NCBI RefSeq assembly: GCF_000264905.1
Contig: NW_006763154.1
Coordinates: 171,844-222,365, forward strand
DNA length: 50,522 nt
Source: Stereum hirsutum FP-91666 SS1
Taxonomy: Eukaryota; Basidiomycota; Agaricomycetes; Russulales; Stereaceae
Reading direction: 5' to 3'
The notes beneath the pieces are model-generated. The model worked only from the letters and a program-made list of their open reading frames with translations, was not told the origin of the DNA and searched no databases. Each line of letters begins with the position of its first letter. Position 1 is the first letter of the stretch. Shown piece by piece: positions 1 to 12,645 of this stretch. The translations under genes and the position numbers were made by a program.

Positions 1-1
1 A

Positions 2-304
2 CCTCGGACATCGGACGGTGACGATGTTTTCTCCATGGTCTACAGACATGTGGCGAGGGCTCGAGGTTCCATTGCAGAGCTAAAGCGGACGGCCGAAACC
101 CGTTTCGAAACTCTGGTTGAGAGGAACAAGCGCCTGTTCGTCAGGCTAAATGAACGGGGGGCCCGCTACCCCCCGAGGTTTCCATTCTACCTTGCAGTCG
201 ACGAAGTCGAAGCCCCCACTTCCCCCAATTTGTTGAGCGGTCGTCGTCCGGCCTGTTCACGGCTTGGTGTCAGTGCCTTGTTTTATGGATTTGATACCCC
301 ATGA
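2..304 (+). CDS. C-terminal fragment of a basic-repeat protein paralogue (5' end outside window)
   Basis: Function unknown. The frame is open from base 2 to the TGA at 302-304 and encodes about 100 residues. They align along their length with the last ~95 residues of the protein ending at 28768: shared blocks are VYRHVA, LKRTAETRFETLV, LAVDEV, LSGRRPACSR and the final GFDTP. The ATG at 35 lies inside this homology and is not the real start; the rest of the gene lies left of the window. The main difference is a short Arg/Pro-rich insertion around KRLFVRLNERGARYPPRF. Homology continues past the stop into the downstream repeat array, so the whole 3' end of the locus was duplicated. Partial only because of the window edge; I see no break in this part. 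Confidence 0.7.
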   Translation, partial: PRTSDGDDVFSMVYRHVARARGSIAELKRTAETRFETLVERNKRLFVRLNERGARYPPRFPFYLAVDEVEAPTSPNLLSGRRPACSRLGVSALFYGFDTP

Positions 305-902
305 GGCCCTTTCTCATATCGTGTGCGTATCTTCCTTCATCCTCCGTCTCGTGTCTTTTGCCTACTATCCTGACCCCGCCATTGTCTTGTTAGTTGTCGC
401 TATTCGCAGCCCGGAGTTCGACTTTATCGGATGTACCTGGCCTCTACGTCTCCCGGACACCGCCTCGGTAAAGGACACCGCAAGAGTCGCTTGCAGCCCT
501 GAGACACAACCGCCATCCGTAGTCCTCTCATGCTTCGCCTTGTTGCCTACCTCCTGGGCGACGATCCCGCACCACTTTAGGTTAGTGGTTGCGAGGAGGT
601 CTCAGGCGTTCCCAGCCGATGGACATCTCAAGACCCACGCCCCAACCCAGACCGTCACCATCTCGAACAAGCCTGCGTTGCGTTTACACAGGTCATCATC
701 TTCGCGGATCAGGCGGTGTTGGGGAGCGTTCTCCGCTCAGACAATCAGTATGATTTGTCCATACAGAGCTCACATCGTGCGGTCGGTTCTTCCTCTCGCG
801 TCCTGTGACTCCGTCAACCAACTCGCCGATTTCTTTCGCTTTTGCAGTGGGACTGAAGTTCACTGTTCCCTTTGAATCACTCTCCTCCTACCAGATGCAC
901 GA
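305..902. other. 3' flank homologous to 28769-29426, no gene
   Basis: I see no gene here. Short stretches still align with the 3' flank of the paralogue near 28.8-29.4 kb, for example the region around 540-640 against about 29010-29110. This is diverged duplicated flank rather than coding sequence; the open frames in it are not shared between the copies. Confidence 0.5.
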
Positions 903-1545
903 CCATGTCCTGGCACAGTCCATCTACAGCGATCGGCTGTGTCCAGCGCGTTACCTATTCACGCCTGTGGTCTACGTATCCGTACTGGTGAATCTTTCTA
1001 CCACCACCATCTTTTCTTGTGTTTTGCTCCTGTTCTCGTTTCGCGACTCTTTTTTCTTTGACCATGTCCTGGCACAGTCCATCTACAGCGATCGGCTGCT
1101 GTCCAGCGTGTTGCATTTGAACACCTGTGGTCAATGTACGTATATTACTCGCATCACCTGCCTTCTCGTATCTTTGTTTCATTTTCGTGGTTCTTCTTCT
1201 CGTCGTTTTTTTTGATCTGCATTCACATCCTTTCGGAGTACTTTGTTGATACCATGTCCTGGCGCAGTCCATCTACCTCGATCGGCTGACGTCCAGCGTG
1301 TTGTCCTTTTATCACCTGTGGTCAATGTACCTGTACTACTCGCCTTCTCCCCCTTTTTTTGTCTTGTTCTCTCTCATGTTCTCTTCTTTCGTGATTTCTT
1401 TGCTACCCTTCCGCATTCAATTATTTCCTGTATCGATGTCGGATCCCTGTATTATCACATCCTGGCGCAGTCCATCTACAACGATTGGCTGACGTCCAGC
1501 GTGATATCCTTTCAACGCATGTAATTTGAGTACCTATATCCATAC
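903..1545 (+). repeat. Tandem repeat array A, four units of ~160-205 bp
   Basis: Four units begin near 903, 1062, 1252 and 1456. Each has a conserved ~70-bp core starting CCATGTCCTGGCRCAGTCCA, followed by TCTACAGCGATCGGCTG, a GTCCAGCG block and usually CACCTGTGGTCAATGTAC. A T/C-rich spacer of ~80-130 bp separates cores. The same array lies at 29427-30245. Individual units match their positional partners there (1062 with 29781; 1252 with 29966; 1456 with 30164) better than each other, so the array existed before the locus was duplicated. Confidence 0.85.
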
Positions 1546-4500
1546 ATCCGTCCTCGAGTCCTCATTTCTTCTACTCTTCCTTGCTTTTGTTTCGGGAACA
1601 CACACCTACAAGTCTTGTAATTCATCTTACCGCCCGTGCGGTCCCACTGTTTCTTTGCTCTCGGGCTCAGGCTGTCCGCTGTCTCGTCCTCCGTAGACCT
1701 TGAGCGAACACACGCCGAAGCTTCTGCTACTGTCCAGTAGATTCCTCCGAGAATTGGACACATTGCTACGGAACATCAGTTTGGCAATCAATACGGTGTT
1801 CAATCGCTGGCGTCCTCCAGTACAGATGCATTCGTCGTGAAAGCATGCGATGAGATCGCGGGCGCATAATATTTGTTCCGATCCAGGCGTAGTGATTCTC
1901 TGCAGACGTTCACGAAACAATTTCGTGATTTCCTGCTATTCCGCAGCCTGAACACCCAGAGAGGACGTTGGGAGAGCACAACGACAAACTCGGAGGAACA
2001 ACATTTTCTGTGCTGGACAGGGAAAGCTAGGTCCTGTTATCGTTATGCACTCCCCGAGAACGGCAACGCCTCTCGCGACGTGATCGACATGACGTGTGAA
2101 CTGGGTCCGCAAACGCAGACAAAGCCCTATCTATAGCAGGGCAGACAACAGGAAGCGCACTTGGAGGCGCTGTCCACGATAGACTGAGTACTCTAGTAGA
2201 GAAACGTTGCAGCTCTCCCTTAGGAGTCGCATGTGAAAGCCTGACATGCGCACGTACAGGCCACAGCGCTGCAGCTCGAATGCATGCCGGAGAACTCGTG
2301 CTCTCGAAGGAGATCGAGTGAGCTTGAAGATGGTATCCACGCCGGAATGTCATCTACGCTGGAGAGAACTTTGTCGTACAGGTCTCCGAATATGACCGAA
2401 TCCTCAGAACCTGTAGAGGAAGACACTTCATGAAGACGGTGAGACAAGGTAAACCTATGCTCGATACGTCTAGGTATCTTACGCCTATCGGGTTCGCGAC
2501 CACTCGCAGGTGCACTTTCGAGTAAAGACTTCCAACAAGATAGAGCTCAATCATGAACCCAAGCTCTAGAGAACGTTCAAGGATCCGCGTCCCTGAAGCC
2601 GACGTCCTCAGGAGCACGCAACCACATTCCCTCACGGATGTACACCTCGACGTAAGCTGCTTCCCCGAGTACTTTGAAGACACCGGCGAGTGTGACACCT
2701 ATGCCGTATAGCTGCAACATATGGTACCGTTTCGGCATCGGGGCCCATCAAGGTGTTTAGTAATTAGCCTGAGGGCTTTAGATGAGCGTACGTCCAGCGG
2801 TTCCAGAAAGAAACGCAGGCATACATGTTGATGACCTGCCCGAATGCAGTGATGGAAAAAGACAGCCTCCGTTGCGGTTGCGGAGGCTCTTCTCCACTGA
2901 GGGGTCGATGGCGACGGCGACATTGGACGACTCAGGTCGAACTTCTTCGGACGGCTTGAGCATACGCGACGTAAAGCGCGACGGGCAGACTTGGGCCCGG
3001 ACTCAGTGAACGAAGTCGAGAATGCCTGTATACTTATATCGTCAATATAATGTGGAGGGACATGGAAGGCAGACACGTACCCGTTGCCACAGATATCCAT
3101 CGCTATACCGCTTCTCTTGTTGATGCGTAGTCGTCGCTGCTAATAAAGCAATGTATGTTCGACCCACTGAGAGGAAAAATTAACGTGAGGAATCATAGGC
3201 ATCGACGACTCCTTGTTGCAACTTACAAGTGAAAGGCGATGTGTGAAAGCACTTGAAGTGCAGGAACCAAGAGTATCTTGAGCTGTCTTGAGCACAATTA
3301 CTTGAGACACAAAGTCTAGAAGAGAATGAACGGGTAAGTATGATCAGCTATGTGAGCTTCGTTGCACTCGGACGAGTCAGTCGGTGCTCGTACCCGCTCC
3401 GGTGTCACCTGGCTGAAAGGGAAAGCAAAGTTGGAAGGACATACCGACATAGTGATATTTCATGGTGAATTCATATTGTCTTGAATCCTATGACAATACT
3501 GTGAGTTTTAGAGACCGAAGTTAGACGATTAGTAAGGACGTACCGAATATCCAACCATGACACTAGTTGATCCAACAACCGACACTGACTACTCGCGAGT
3601 CCTGAACACGCACGAATCAAGGGGCTCATGAACACAAGTGTAGTTCAACCTAAATGCCAACAGGGTCCCCCTGTACCTTCATAGGAAGGCTAAATGACAC
3701 CCACTCTAGCGTCCCGCTCCGAGTGATGGATAACACGAGTGAACAGAACCCCGAGATTTGAAGACACGTATATCAAGGAGCAGGGAGTACATAGCGGATA
3801 GGTGTCGTGCGACACGGCTCGTCACTTGCGAACAACGAGCAGAACAGACTGAAGTCTCACAGTCCAAGATTGAAGGCTCAGAAGTTGACGGGAGAGAGAA
3901 AGAGCAGAGACGAAGAGCCAGAGCATTATGTACCATTTGCATCCCTATTGTTCCGGCCCAGACAATAACACGTCGAAATATTTGTGCCGTGTCGTGATTG
4001 GGTGGTACTGCATGGCAAGACAAGACACTGAGACAAAAGACAAGACAAGAGACCAAGCCGGCGCTTATAGCAACAAATCCGAGTCGCAAAGGGCATTCCA
4101 CAAGCGATCAGGAACAAACTGTCACTGGCACATATTAAGCCTGTCGCTGTCGCCCAGTAACCATTCGAGTACTCAAACCGCGAAACCAAGTGCGTTGTAA
4201 GAGCGAGAGGCTGTCTGTGGCAAGTCCGTGATGTCCACGACATTTCCCACGGCCGAGATGCCAGCCACAACATTTTGCAACCCGACTCGCGAGTGGCACC
4301 GCGGGCCACATAATCTCGGTTCACGCTGGCGCTGCCAGTGGACTCGGGACTCGTTGCTTTCCTCTTGCCTTCTCGACTTGTAAGCAGTGCGGACGACTTC
4401 AAGCTCACTCGTATGCCGAAACGTTATCTACTCGAGGCTGGTGCTCAAGTCCTCGAATGGCTAATCCGGTGCCATCTTCTGAGAGCTCAGTGCGTCAGGT

Positions 4501-7500
4501 TTGGACCGCATAGCAATTGTATACCGTTCACGCAGAGCAGTATCGTGGTACAGAGGCGCACGTGCTTCAAAAACTAGCTTCACATAAATCATCGATCAAC
4601 GACCGCCACACTATACTTCACAAATACGGCGTAAAATCCCACTGGAACCTAGTGGCCTTGGAAACATGTTGTGCGGCCCAAGGAATTTGAATATCTCTGT
4701 ACTTCAGTGATCGTCCTGTCATACTTACTGTAACCAGTCCACCGCGGCCATGTGACACTGATTCAACTAGGTATCACCCAAAAATCCCTTGATCCTATGA
4801 TGAATAATTGGGTGAGAACGTTGACCGCAAAAAGAAAACGAAATGAGGGTACAGTCACGATGGAGGTAGGCGTAGCAAGGCTGACCGCATGCCCCAATGT
4901 AGGTTCTCGACGCCGTCGAGATACCGCCAGGAGTTGGCCAGGAGCCAAGCCCCTTCAAATGTCCAGACAAAGACGTATTTCTCTCGTATTTCTCTCGTGC
5001 ATCATGGTCTCCGCGAGAAGACTTCGTTGCTTTGACGCGGAAGGACAACGCGGGTCCAATCTGTGCAGAGTCAACATCTGAGATGCAACTGTCGAAGGCA
5101 CTGAAGCGTTGGCGCCACAGTGTGGCGACAGATCTGCCGAGATCCCTCTGACTTCTGCTGACCTCGAACACGAGTAACGGCCCCCCGTCTCTGAATTGTA
5201 TATCTGGTAACCGTACAACGATATGGCGAGAGATCGTGTCACGGACATCCCAATTCCCCGGCCAAAGCATCCGATGTCAGTGGCAGTAACGGACCACTGC
5301 CCTGTTCGTGACTGACCGGCTATCAGACCAAACGGTATGAACACCGGGGTCTCAGTGTTTTGCCACCGAACGTTTCCGCCGACGACACCAGATGCTTGCC
5401 CACAATCGTTTGCTCGCACTGCATCCGGGGAACTCAGGCGCACGATCAGAAATGAAAAAGCGGGGACCTACTATTCGCCTGTGCCACGTCGGCGGCCTGA
5501 CGTCTTCCTCTCCAAGCTGAGTTTCACGGAGTGAGAAATTGCCATCCTCGTGGTGTGTTGACCACTCCGCGACGCCTGCAGGACGGTGTTACTCCATCTC
5601 CGCACTGAGTAACATACAGAATACCACTTACCCTTGCGCAAAATCCTCGCCCGACTCTCTGCGGTAGCAAACCGCCCTGTTCGTTCGAATGTAAGTGGGG
5701 CGACTCTAGTAGGAATTTGCTCGAAGATGATAGGTCTGGGGTACGTCTGTGAGACACTCGAAGTTACTGTCCGTGTGCGTGGAGAGGGCCGTTGAATGCA
5801 TATCAAAGCTATTTTGCGGCTCAGGGAAGATCAGGAGTCTTTCGAAGTTATAAAAGTAAGTGGAGATCGTGTGCAAGCCTGGATGAAGGGCACATAAGTA
5901 ATCGTACTCACGAGCACCAAATCTGTCAAGGTTGTCTTTCATCACTCTGCTACACTTCTCCGTCAATACTGCACCATTAAGTGCTTCACAATTGTCATGT
6001 TGTTCGTTGGCCTGAGTACTTGTGAATCGATCTTGTTACACTTCGTTGAGCCTTCACCCCGAATGCTGCCTTCTGCACTGTCTAGCTGGCAAACCGTCCT
6101 ACCGAATTTCGAAAGAATGGGATGCAAGCATGATACAATGATAAAGGAGACGAGAAAGTAACAGACAACCTTTGGGGAGTGCACGGCCGAGAAGCGGGCA
6201 TCGATGGTGGGAGTTGAGAGAACGACGAAGTCTGTGGCAACGCGCCAAAGTTGGACGCGCCGGAAGCAAAGCGGAAGCAAATTGTCCTGCAGGTTCATCT
6301 TACGAACGACAACTTTCATCTACCTATTCATTGCTCCTGCCAATCCATACAGTCGTAGCGGTCAGAAGGTCTATGGTACTCTCGTTGTGTCGCACAGTCT
6401 TGAAACTTTTGGCTGCTTGTCACTGGTCGAAGTGAGCGCTACCACTGGTGACCACCTGGGGCAAATTTCCGCATCGGTTTGCATCCAGTGATTTCTCATA
6501 TTCTCAAGCCAGCCGGGAAGTATACAAAACAGCTCTAACAACTCCCTATATAATTTTCCATCCAATATCTCGTAGCGCATCGTACTCCAGCCTGCCAGGT
6601 CCGACAACTATAGTAAGATACATCCCTCCGAGTCCATAGCGACTCGGAGGTGTCACCCTTCGCCCAGGCACCCGGCAAAGAGATCGGTTTACCAGCTCGG
6701 CACCCCTTGCCTTCTTGTGCAGGCCTCAACCGGCGCACATCAATCAGACCGGGACAGACCACGCTTCGAAGCGTGTTGCGTTCATAGCTTACTGCCGCCG
6801 AGCTAGTCCTTCTAAAGTTCGTGGTATGTGATTTAACCTAAACCCAAAGTTTGGTCAGTACAGCTTAATTTGATCGATGAACGACAGAGTCGCTGCGAGA
6901 TTCGCCGTCATCGGGACATCTCAAGATTGTCAGTACCCAAGACTCTTGCCTCGAAGTTATTCAGTCGGCTCAAGATGACAACTTCGCAGAGGCTTTATGC
7001 ACATCTCATGTCCTGTTGGTGAGTGTCATCATCATTCATGATTGCCACTTTGTTGGCGACGCAAGGCGGGAGAAAGTCGCGCGCTCGAACCCCAGCACGA
7101 AAAGCTTTTCTTCTGCTGGGCTCGGGGCAAAAAGTGGTTTTGAGAAGGTACTCCGCGAACCTACGGTGTCGCAACGTGTATATGACGCATCCCTGTTAAC
7201 ACGCCACGCTAGCTCAATCAGCTTCAGAGAGAGGGTGTCTGGGTGTCTGAGTTCGTCCGGACAGCACAAGACTAGACACCGTGATCCTGGCCTCTTCCAT
7301 TCCCATGGTATATCCTCTGCCAGTGGACGCTCTTGAATATAAACGAGAGAGCACTGACGAGGGCATGACCACAAGAAGGTAGGGGCTGAGAGAAGGTGCT
7401 AATCACAGGCCCCCCGACGTATCCAACAATGCCACATTCGTGCGAACTGCATGGGCCATTCTAAACTAGCACTCGTTACATTGACGAGTGTCCAAGCCCA

Positions 7501-7888
7501 AAGCACCATCGAACATGTCACATATGATGCATCACCAAATGACGCACCATGAGCTCGACACAGATGCAACAAGGATGACGAAAGGCCTCGAGAATGAGGA
7601 CGGTGTTATGCAGTATAACTCTGTGGGACCAGAGGCATACGTGCCGCACAACGGTGCTGGGTTGTAGGTCACTGATGAGATGGAGGAAACACGGCGGGAT
7701 GTGCATGAGAGGCCGTAGGAGAATGGGATGGGGGGACTGGAAAAATTCGACCCTCAGACCTCGGGCCTTTATATTCTACGCAGGGAGCGAGAATTGGAGA
7801 TGAAGGGGTAGAAAATACCTTGCGTAGCCCAACGGCATGCGTTCTGTCATCGATTATAATCGAGCGCATTTGACTTAGCACCGATTAT
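1546..7888. other. Gene-poor stretch with no supportable gene
   Basis: I find no protein family, no multi-exon chain with consistent splice phases and no RNA gene over about 6.3 kb. Frames are short and overlap on both strands without one dominating. A few minus-strand stretches have protein-like composition (for example a hydrophobic N-terminus near 4101 and open runs near 5.5-5.9 kb), but I cannot chain them. Decayed genes or old transposon remains are the likeliest content; this is inference. Confidence 0.4.
6625..6650. repeat. Perfect 10-bp inverted repeat with 6-nt loop
   Basis: CCTCCGAGTC at 6625-6634 is exactly complementary to GACTCGGAGG at 6641-6650, separated by CATAGC. It lies in the gene-poor stretch, not next to a recognised gene. 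Role unknown. Confidence 0.6.
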
Positions 7889-8170
7889 TCACCCTTCTGT
7901 GGGCTGTACAGTCTCTCCAGATGGAGAAAGGTCGACCAGACGTACCCGTCGTTTCCTTTTGTTTCGCTCTCTAACGAGGCACCCTCGATAAAACATCGTG
8001 CCGCTCCCAATCTCCAATTCGCTTCTATCCCTTTCTTCCGTTTGAGCCGCTGCTTTCAACTTCCCTATCGTGGCTTCATCGGTTGCCTTTTCGTTTATTC
8101 GTACGTTCCAAGGGTGCAGCGAGTCAATCGAGTACGGAGGCGGATAAATGAAAGGGTCCGGTGTAAGCAC
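7889..8170 (-). other. Possible coding fragment, unrecognised
   Basis: A minus-strand open frame of 93 residues has protein-like composition: a Pro/Tyr-rich start, then a charged Glu/Lys/Arg-rich stretch containing RERNKRKRRVRL, then a stop. I recognise no family and found no convincing splice partners upstream. A plus-strand frame overlaps it, so at most one is real. Kept only as a lead. Confidence 0.2.
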
Positions 8171-11100
8171 CAGGTGAGGCGAGAGACGGATGAATTGGTC
8201 ACGACAAAGACCTCGAGGAAATCTCGTTCTTCAGGGGCCTCACTCTCGAGCTGTCGATGCTTTTGGGGTTGGTCGAGCCAATGGCAGCAATCCTTCAGTT
8301 CTTGGTCTCCTCCAGATCCAATGCCCATCCGAAGGTGTGCGAAGCCTCAGATCACTTTAGAAGATTACTTTGCGGTTGTTCGATGGTTCTCAATGGATGG
8401 CCTTGAAAGCGTTGGTCACAAAAAGAGAACGAGTCGTGGATCGGCGATTTGGATTGCCACCACCTGCCACCAGACGTCGCTGATTAGAACTCAGACGCTC
8501 AGCGCCCTGGGCCTCTCCGCATTCTGCCTTCCGCAACCCTCCTGCCCATCGGCCACGTCCTTTCATATCTTTCTCAATTCCCATCAACCCCCATTTACCT
8601 CGTATTGCGAACTAAAACAAGCTCAAACACGCAGATGCGCCTGCCTACAGGCGTATGCTCTTTTCATCGGCTCACCCACACGTCCTTCAGGCGTCTCGAC
8701 TCCACTATACCTCGTACAGCAACTTTCACTCCACCGGATTTCGGAGCGCCGGCCGCTCCATTTTCCAACCGCTATGTTGTTCATCGTCATCGGTTTTGGG
8801 CCGCTGACGCAAATATGTCTTGGAAATGCCCTTACATGTTCACGCGCTGTATCTTACTGTTCGTCCGTCCTGCTCGAAGATAGATGAAGTTCCCCGTCGA
8901 CCTCCCCTTTGATGATTAATCTTGATCTAGATGCCCTGACTGTTTCCGAAAGATAGAATCGTGCAATGAGGCAAACAGCGTGGAAGGATGCGTATGAATG
9001 CTCCAAATCGACCACGGCGAGGGTTTGGAACAGGTCGGATGTCTCACTTGGCCACCACTCATGTAGGTCTGTATTACAGCGAGGCCAGCGAAGTTTGTCT
9101 CAACAGCCCCCATATTGCCACCGCCCTCACTCATAACACCACTCTCTTCCCTGGCTCCGTCGAAGACGATCGCCGTTTGGCAATCGTTTTTCAGCGTGTG
9201 AAGGTTATATCAGACTTCCAGCTACCCTTCTAGGCTTGAATACCGGGAGCGAAGGCACGGCACAACGAGATTGAAAGCTTGGTTATCGCCCCGCATTGGC
9301 ACCGTCTCCACACCCTTGCTGCTCTGCTATTCGCCCGGTCATATCCCTCGATGCTTCTGCTGGCGCTCTTCAAGTTTCCGCGGCTGCTTCACCCCACCAG
9401 CCAATTTTACAGCGGCTGCAGTCGAAGCTTTCTAAAGGTACTCTGCACAAACACTCACGAAGACATTGCCCTCACCGTACGCAAGTAGGGCACGACTTAC
9501 ACGTAACGAAAGATGTCTGGGAGATTGGAGTGGGCTGCGAATGTTGCGTGAGATTATGGGAGCAGGTGAGTGGACGTACTACCTTCCGGTCTTCCTCTAC
9601 TGCAACGGCCATGCTCTATAGTCAGCCGCCAAGGAAAATTGCCGTGAGCCCATCAGCTCAAATGGGCGAGAGTTGCAGACTATACCGCCGTTATACTCCA
9701 GCAGACACGACCGCGGGTATACCAAGTGCGTTCACACCTGATTTCTTTGCCCATCATATTTTCAGTCTTGTCCCACGCAAACTCCTTGTCTGGCTCTTTC
9801 TGGTGGTAAAAAGCTCCGGCGCCGTTCAGCGCGCCAGCATCTACTTGACCTCCGTGTCTGATACGCACTGTTTTCATGGAATGTGGGATGATCGCCGCTG
9901 AAACATTCCCTTTTGCCCGAGACCGACGTCGATCTGTCCAAAACGCCCTCCTGCTTGTCACCTTGACAGAGGAAGGCGCCTCTATGCAATGACACATGAT
10001 CTGTATATATGAGAGATTTGAGCGTAACCTTGTGTGTTGACGTGTGAAGTTCAAGATTTTTTTCGGGAATGAATATCACAGCTCTACTGCGACGATGAAG
10101 TGGGCATCCGCGTGCTAGTGCTGTCAGAGTCAGTTGTTATATATATATATCTGTCCAGGCTACCTTCAGCAGTCACAAGCTCGTGTCATGTACGTTGGAG
10201 CACTCCCGTCTTCAAGATATAGGAAAGGTCCTCTGAACCAAGACCCCGCTCCGTATATGATCCTCCTATATCTTTCTATAAATATATGTCCCGTATGCAC
10301 GCAAGCTCTCCATGGTACAGACTCTTACAAACTGCTCCCACACAACCTCACCGTCCGTTAGCAAGTTATCAGATCACCGTCTCGAAGCAGGTTGAGTGGA
10401 GCCGCCGCTAAGTCAAGGCAGTATAATCGGGAAACCTCACACTGGCTGGGACCCTCGCCAAAGTATCTGTAACGGTCCCTTGGCATAGACGTCATATCCA
10501 ATCTTCGACCCGGTCAGCCAGTCGTATGTGTCAAGTATTTACGTTGATTTCGGCCACAACGGGGTCCTTCGATGGAGCCATACAGCACCGTTTTCAGTTC
10601 ACATCCTTCTGCCATGTTCCCGGAACACAGCGGCGGCAGCAATGAACCTGAAGGCCAAGTAAAGTCGCCTTCACTTGGGCCTCGGAGGCCTACGCTTTGA
10701 GTTCTCTCCTGGATTATCGTTGGTTAGTTTTGTCGAGTGTGATAGATTGGGCTCACAAGCCTCATCGAAGATGCCGGCGAAAAAGCACGACAACGGGCTT
10801 TCAAGGATCGAAATCTAGTATCAGTGGGATCAGCGGGGAACTCTTGACGCCGGAAGGGGTTATTCAAACGCGACCACCTCATTTTGCCCTCGGGGCGATT
10901 TGCGCAACTTCAAGCGTCAAACTTGAATCTCCAAGGGGTTAGCGTTGGTGTCATGCTACCTCGATATCCAGATCACATTGCATAACAGGGCTCGAGACGA
11001 AAATAAATCTATACTCGGGTGATTTGGACGTGCAAAGGAAAAGCTTTAGGAAAGCGCAACCTCGCCGCTGTACCCATGTACACCTAAAGCCGAAGCAGGG

Positions 11101-11228
11101 TTTCTGCTGCTTCTCAAATAATACGTACACTCTTTCACCTTTCGTTCTTATACATAGACCATAAAAAGACACGATTTCCAAGAGTCATCCCAGCGATCAG
11201 AACATTCTATCACGCACCCGATGCTGCT
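8171..11228. other. No supportable gene
   Basis: The longest frame here is a plus-strand run near 8042-8887 with Ser/Cys/Arg-rich composition and no recognisable motif. The 9.3-9.9 kb run is similar. A short TA run sits near 10139-10150. I see no splice chain, RNA gene or transposon end. Confidence 0.35.
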
Positions 11229-12099
11229 TTACTTCGGTGGGGCCACAGATCCACAATCACCGCACCTCCTGACCTCCTCGTCCGACATCCACGTCTGGAT
11301 GAGGGGCTTCAGTTGCGTCCCGAGGTCAGTGCAATGGAAGGAATCTTCTCTGATGATGGTGGGCTTCGTGTGGCAAGGCTGCCGGCAGTACCAGCGGAGA
11401 CGGTCTAGAAAGACTGATCAGCGCCATTCGACAAAATTAAGTGGAGAGCCAGATCTAAAAAGAGAATTGGAGATCACAGAGACACCGCGGTGTAGGCGGA
11501 AGTCAAAGTGATACCAGGTAGGGAGGACAACAGCGAGGACGGGGAACGACGATGTGGCGAGAGACGTACCCGTGGCATCAGCTGGCCTGACCCTCTCGAT
11601 CACGATACCGATTGTATCGGAAAACCTCACGGGATTGTGGGGCGTATTAGCTATATATTTCAAAAGTTGCAGACATGATACAGTTTGGGACGACGTCATC
11701 AAGTGGGTTTGAGAGCTCGATAGGGTGCGATAAAACTGAAGCTCGTACCTGGTAGGAGAAACATCTCTCCCTCTCCAATCTCGATATCCTTGAATTCATC
11801 CCCATCGACAACACGGAGGAGCATGCCGCCTTTGTATTGGTAAAACCACTCCTGTGTTCCAATTGCCCGAGAACGCATGTACGAAATCAGCCGCAGATCG
11901 GACCACGCTGAGTCTGTACTACTACAGCACTCACCTCAGTCTCGTTGACATGATAGTCGTTCCTCTCATTTGGCCCGCCCACGGCCATTACAACATAATC
12001 TCCTCCTGAGTAAAGGCAAAAGTTATTCACGGGAGGACGCAGAAGATGACCGTTCTCGGAGAGCCATTTGGGCAGATTGAGGGGTGGTGCGAGCGGCAT
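11229..12099 (-). CDS. BNA1: 3-hydroxyanthranilate 3,4-dioxygenase
   Basis: Cytosolic non-haem Fe(II) dioxygenase that opens the ring of 3-hydroxyanthranilate in the kynurenine route from tryptophan to NAD. Exons on the minus strand are 12099-11935, 11851-11749, 11650-11570 and 11404-11229, giving 174 residues, the usual length. The N-terminal block [18 protein letters not shown] and [18 protein letters not shown] are diagnostic. Iron ligands should be His50, Glu56 and His94 (in NTPHNPVRF). The C-terminus carries the two Cys-x2-Cys pairs of the rubredoxin-like metal site (WYCRQPC and CGDC). The third intron is 165 nt, longer than its neighbours; the other two are 83 and 98 nt. The gene is divergent from UBA2, with 546 bp between start codons. 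Family membership is firm; activity is inferred from intact ligands. Confidence 0.93.
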
Positions 12100-12645
12100 T
12101 ATGAACTGGGCGGTTTAGGTTGTAAAGAGAGCAAGTTTTATGAGGGCGAGAGGGAGGCTTATTTACAAGGAGCGTCGGGGGGATGAGTCAAACAGCGAGC
12201 AGCTCCGAAGTAAAAGGGGATCTTTGAAAGTCAAGGCTGACTTCCCAGCCGCCGGGAGGATCTCGGAAGGTGGCGAGTGTGGCGCATCGTCCCGCGGCTC
12301 TGAAAGCTTTTTTAGCTTGGGACTATCAGAGAGCGTAAGTATATGTAGCGGTTGCCGGGCCTTAGACGTGCAATAATTCTGCAATGATTTATGCCAATTT
12401 TTCCGTCTGCCTCCTCTTCTTATTGTTATTGTGTGTCCAAGTGTCCTCTCACAACCTGGTCGCTACGCGCTGAGTGGGTGACACTGATCATGAACGCGAA
12501 GGTCACAAAGTGTCACAGTTGATCACGTCCGGTCACGAGCCGCGACGCGCCCAGCTCGCTCTGCTGTTTTTGTCCAGCAAATTCATCCCCCTCATTCCCT
12601 TACCTCAAACAGAAGCTGGGTCTGTTGAGCAGTGTGCAGAGAATT
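12100..12645. promoter_or_regulatory. Shared divergent promoter region of BNA1 and UBA2
   Basis: This 546-bp gap separates two start codons on opposite strands and must hold both promoters. I see no clear TATA box near either start and no gene inside. Confidence 0.45.

Noticed and set aside
903..1545. CRISPR array
   Set aside because: Eukaryotic sequence, units of 160-205 bp with diverged T-rich spacers of uneven length and no cas genes.
7081..7130. tRNA-like B box (GGTTCGAGC, minus strand)
   Set aside because: No acceptor or anticodon stem can be formed around it.
8042..8887. 281-residue plus-strand open frame
   Set aside because: Ser/Cys/Arg-rich composition, no motif, no matching neighbours, and it overlaps a minus-strand frame that looks at least as protein-like.
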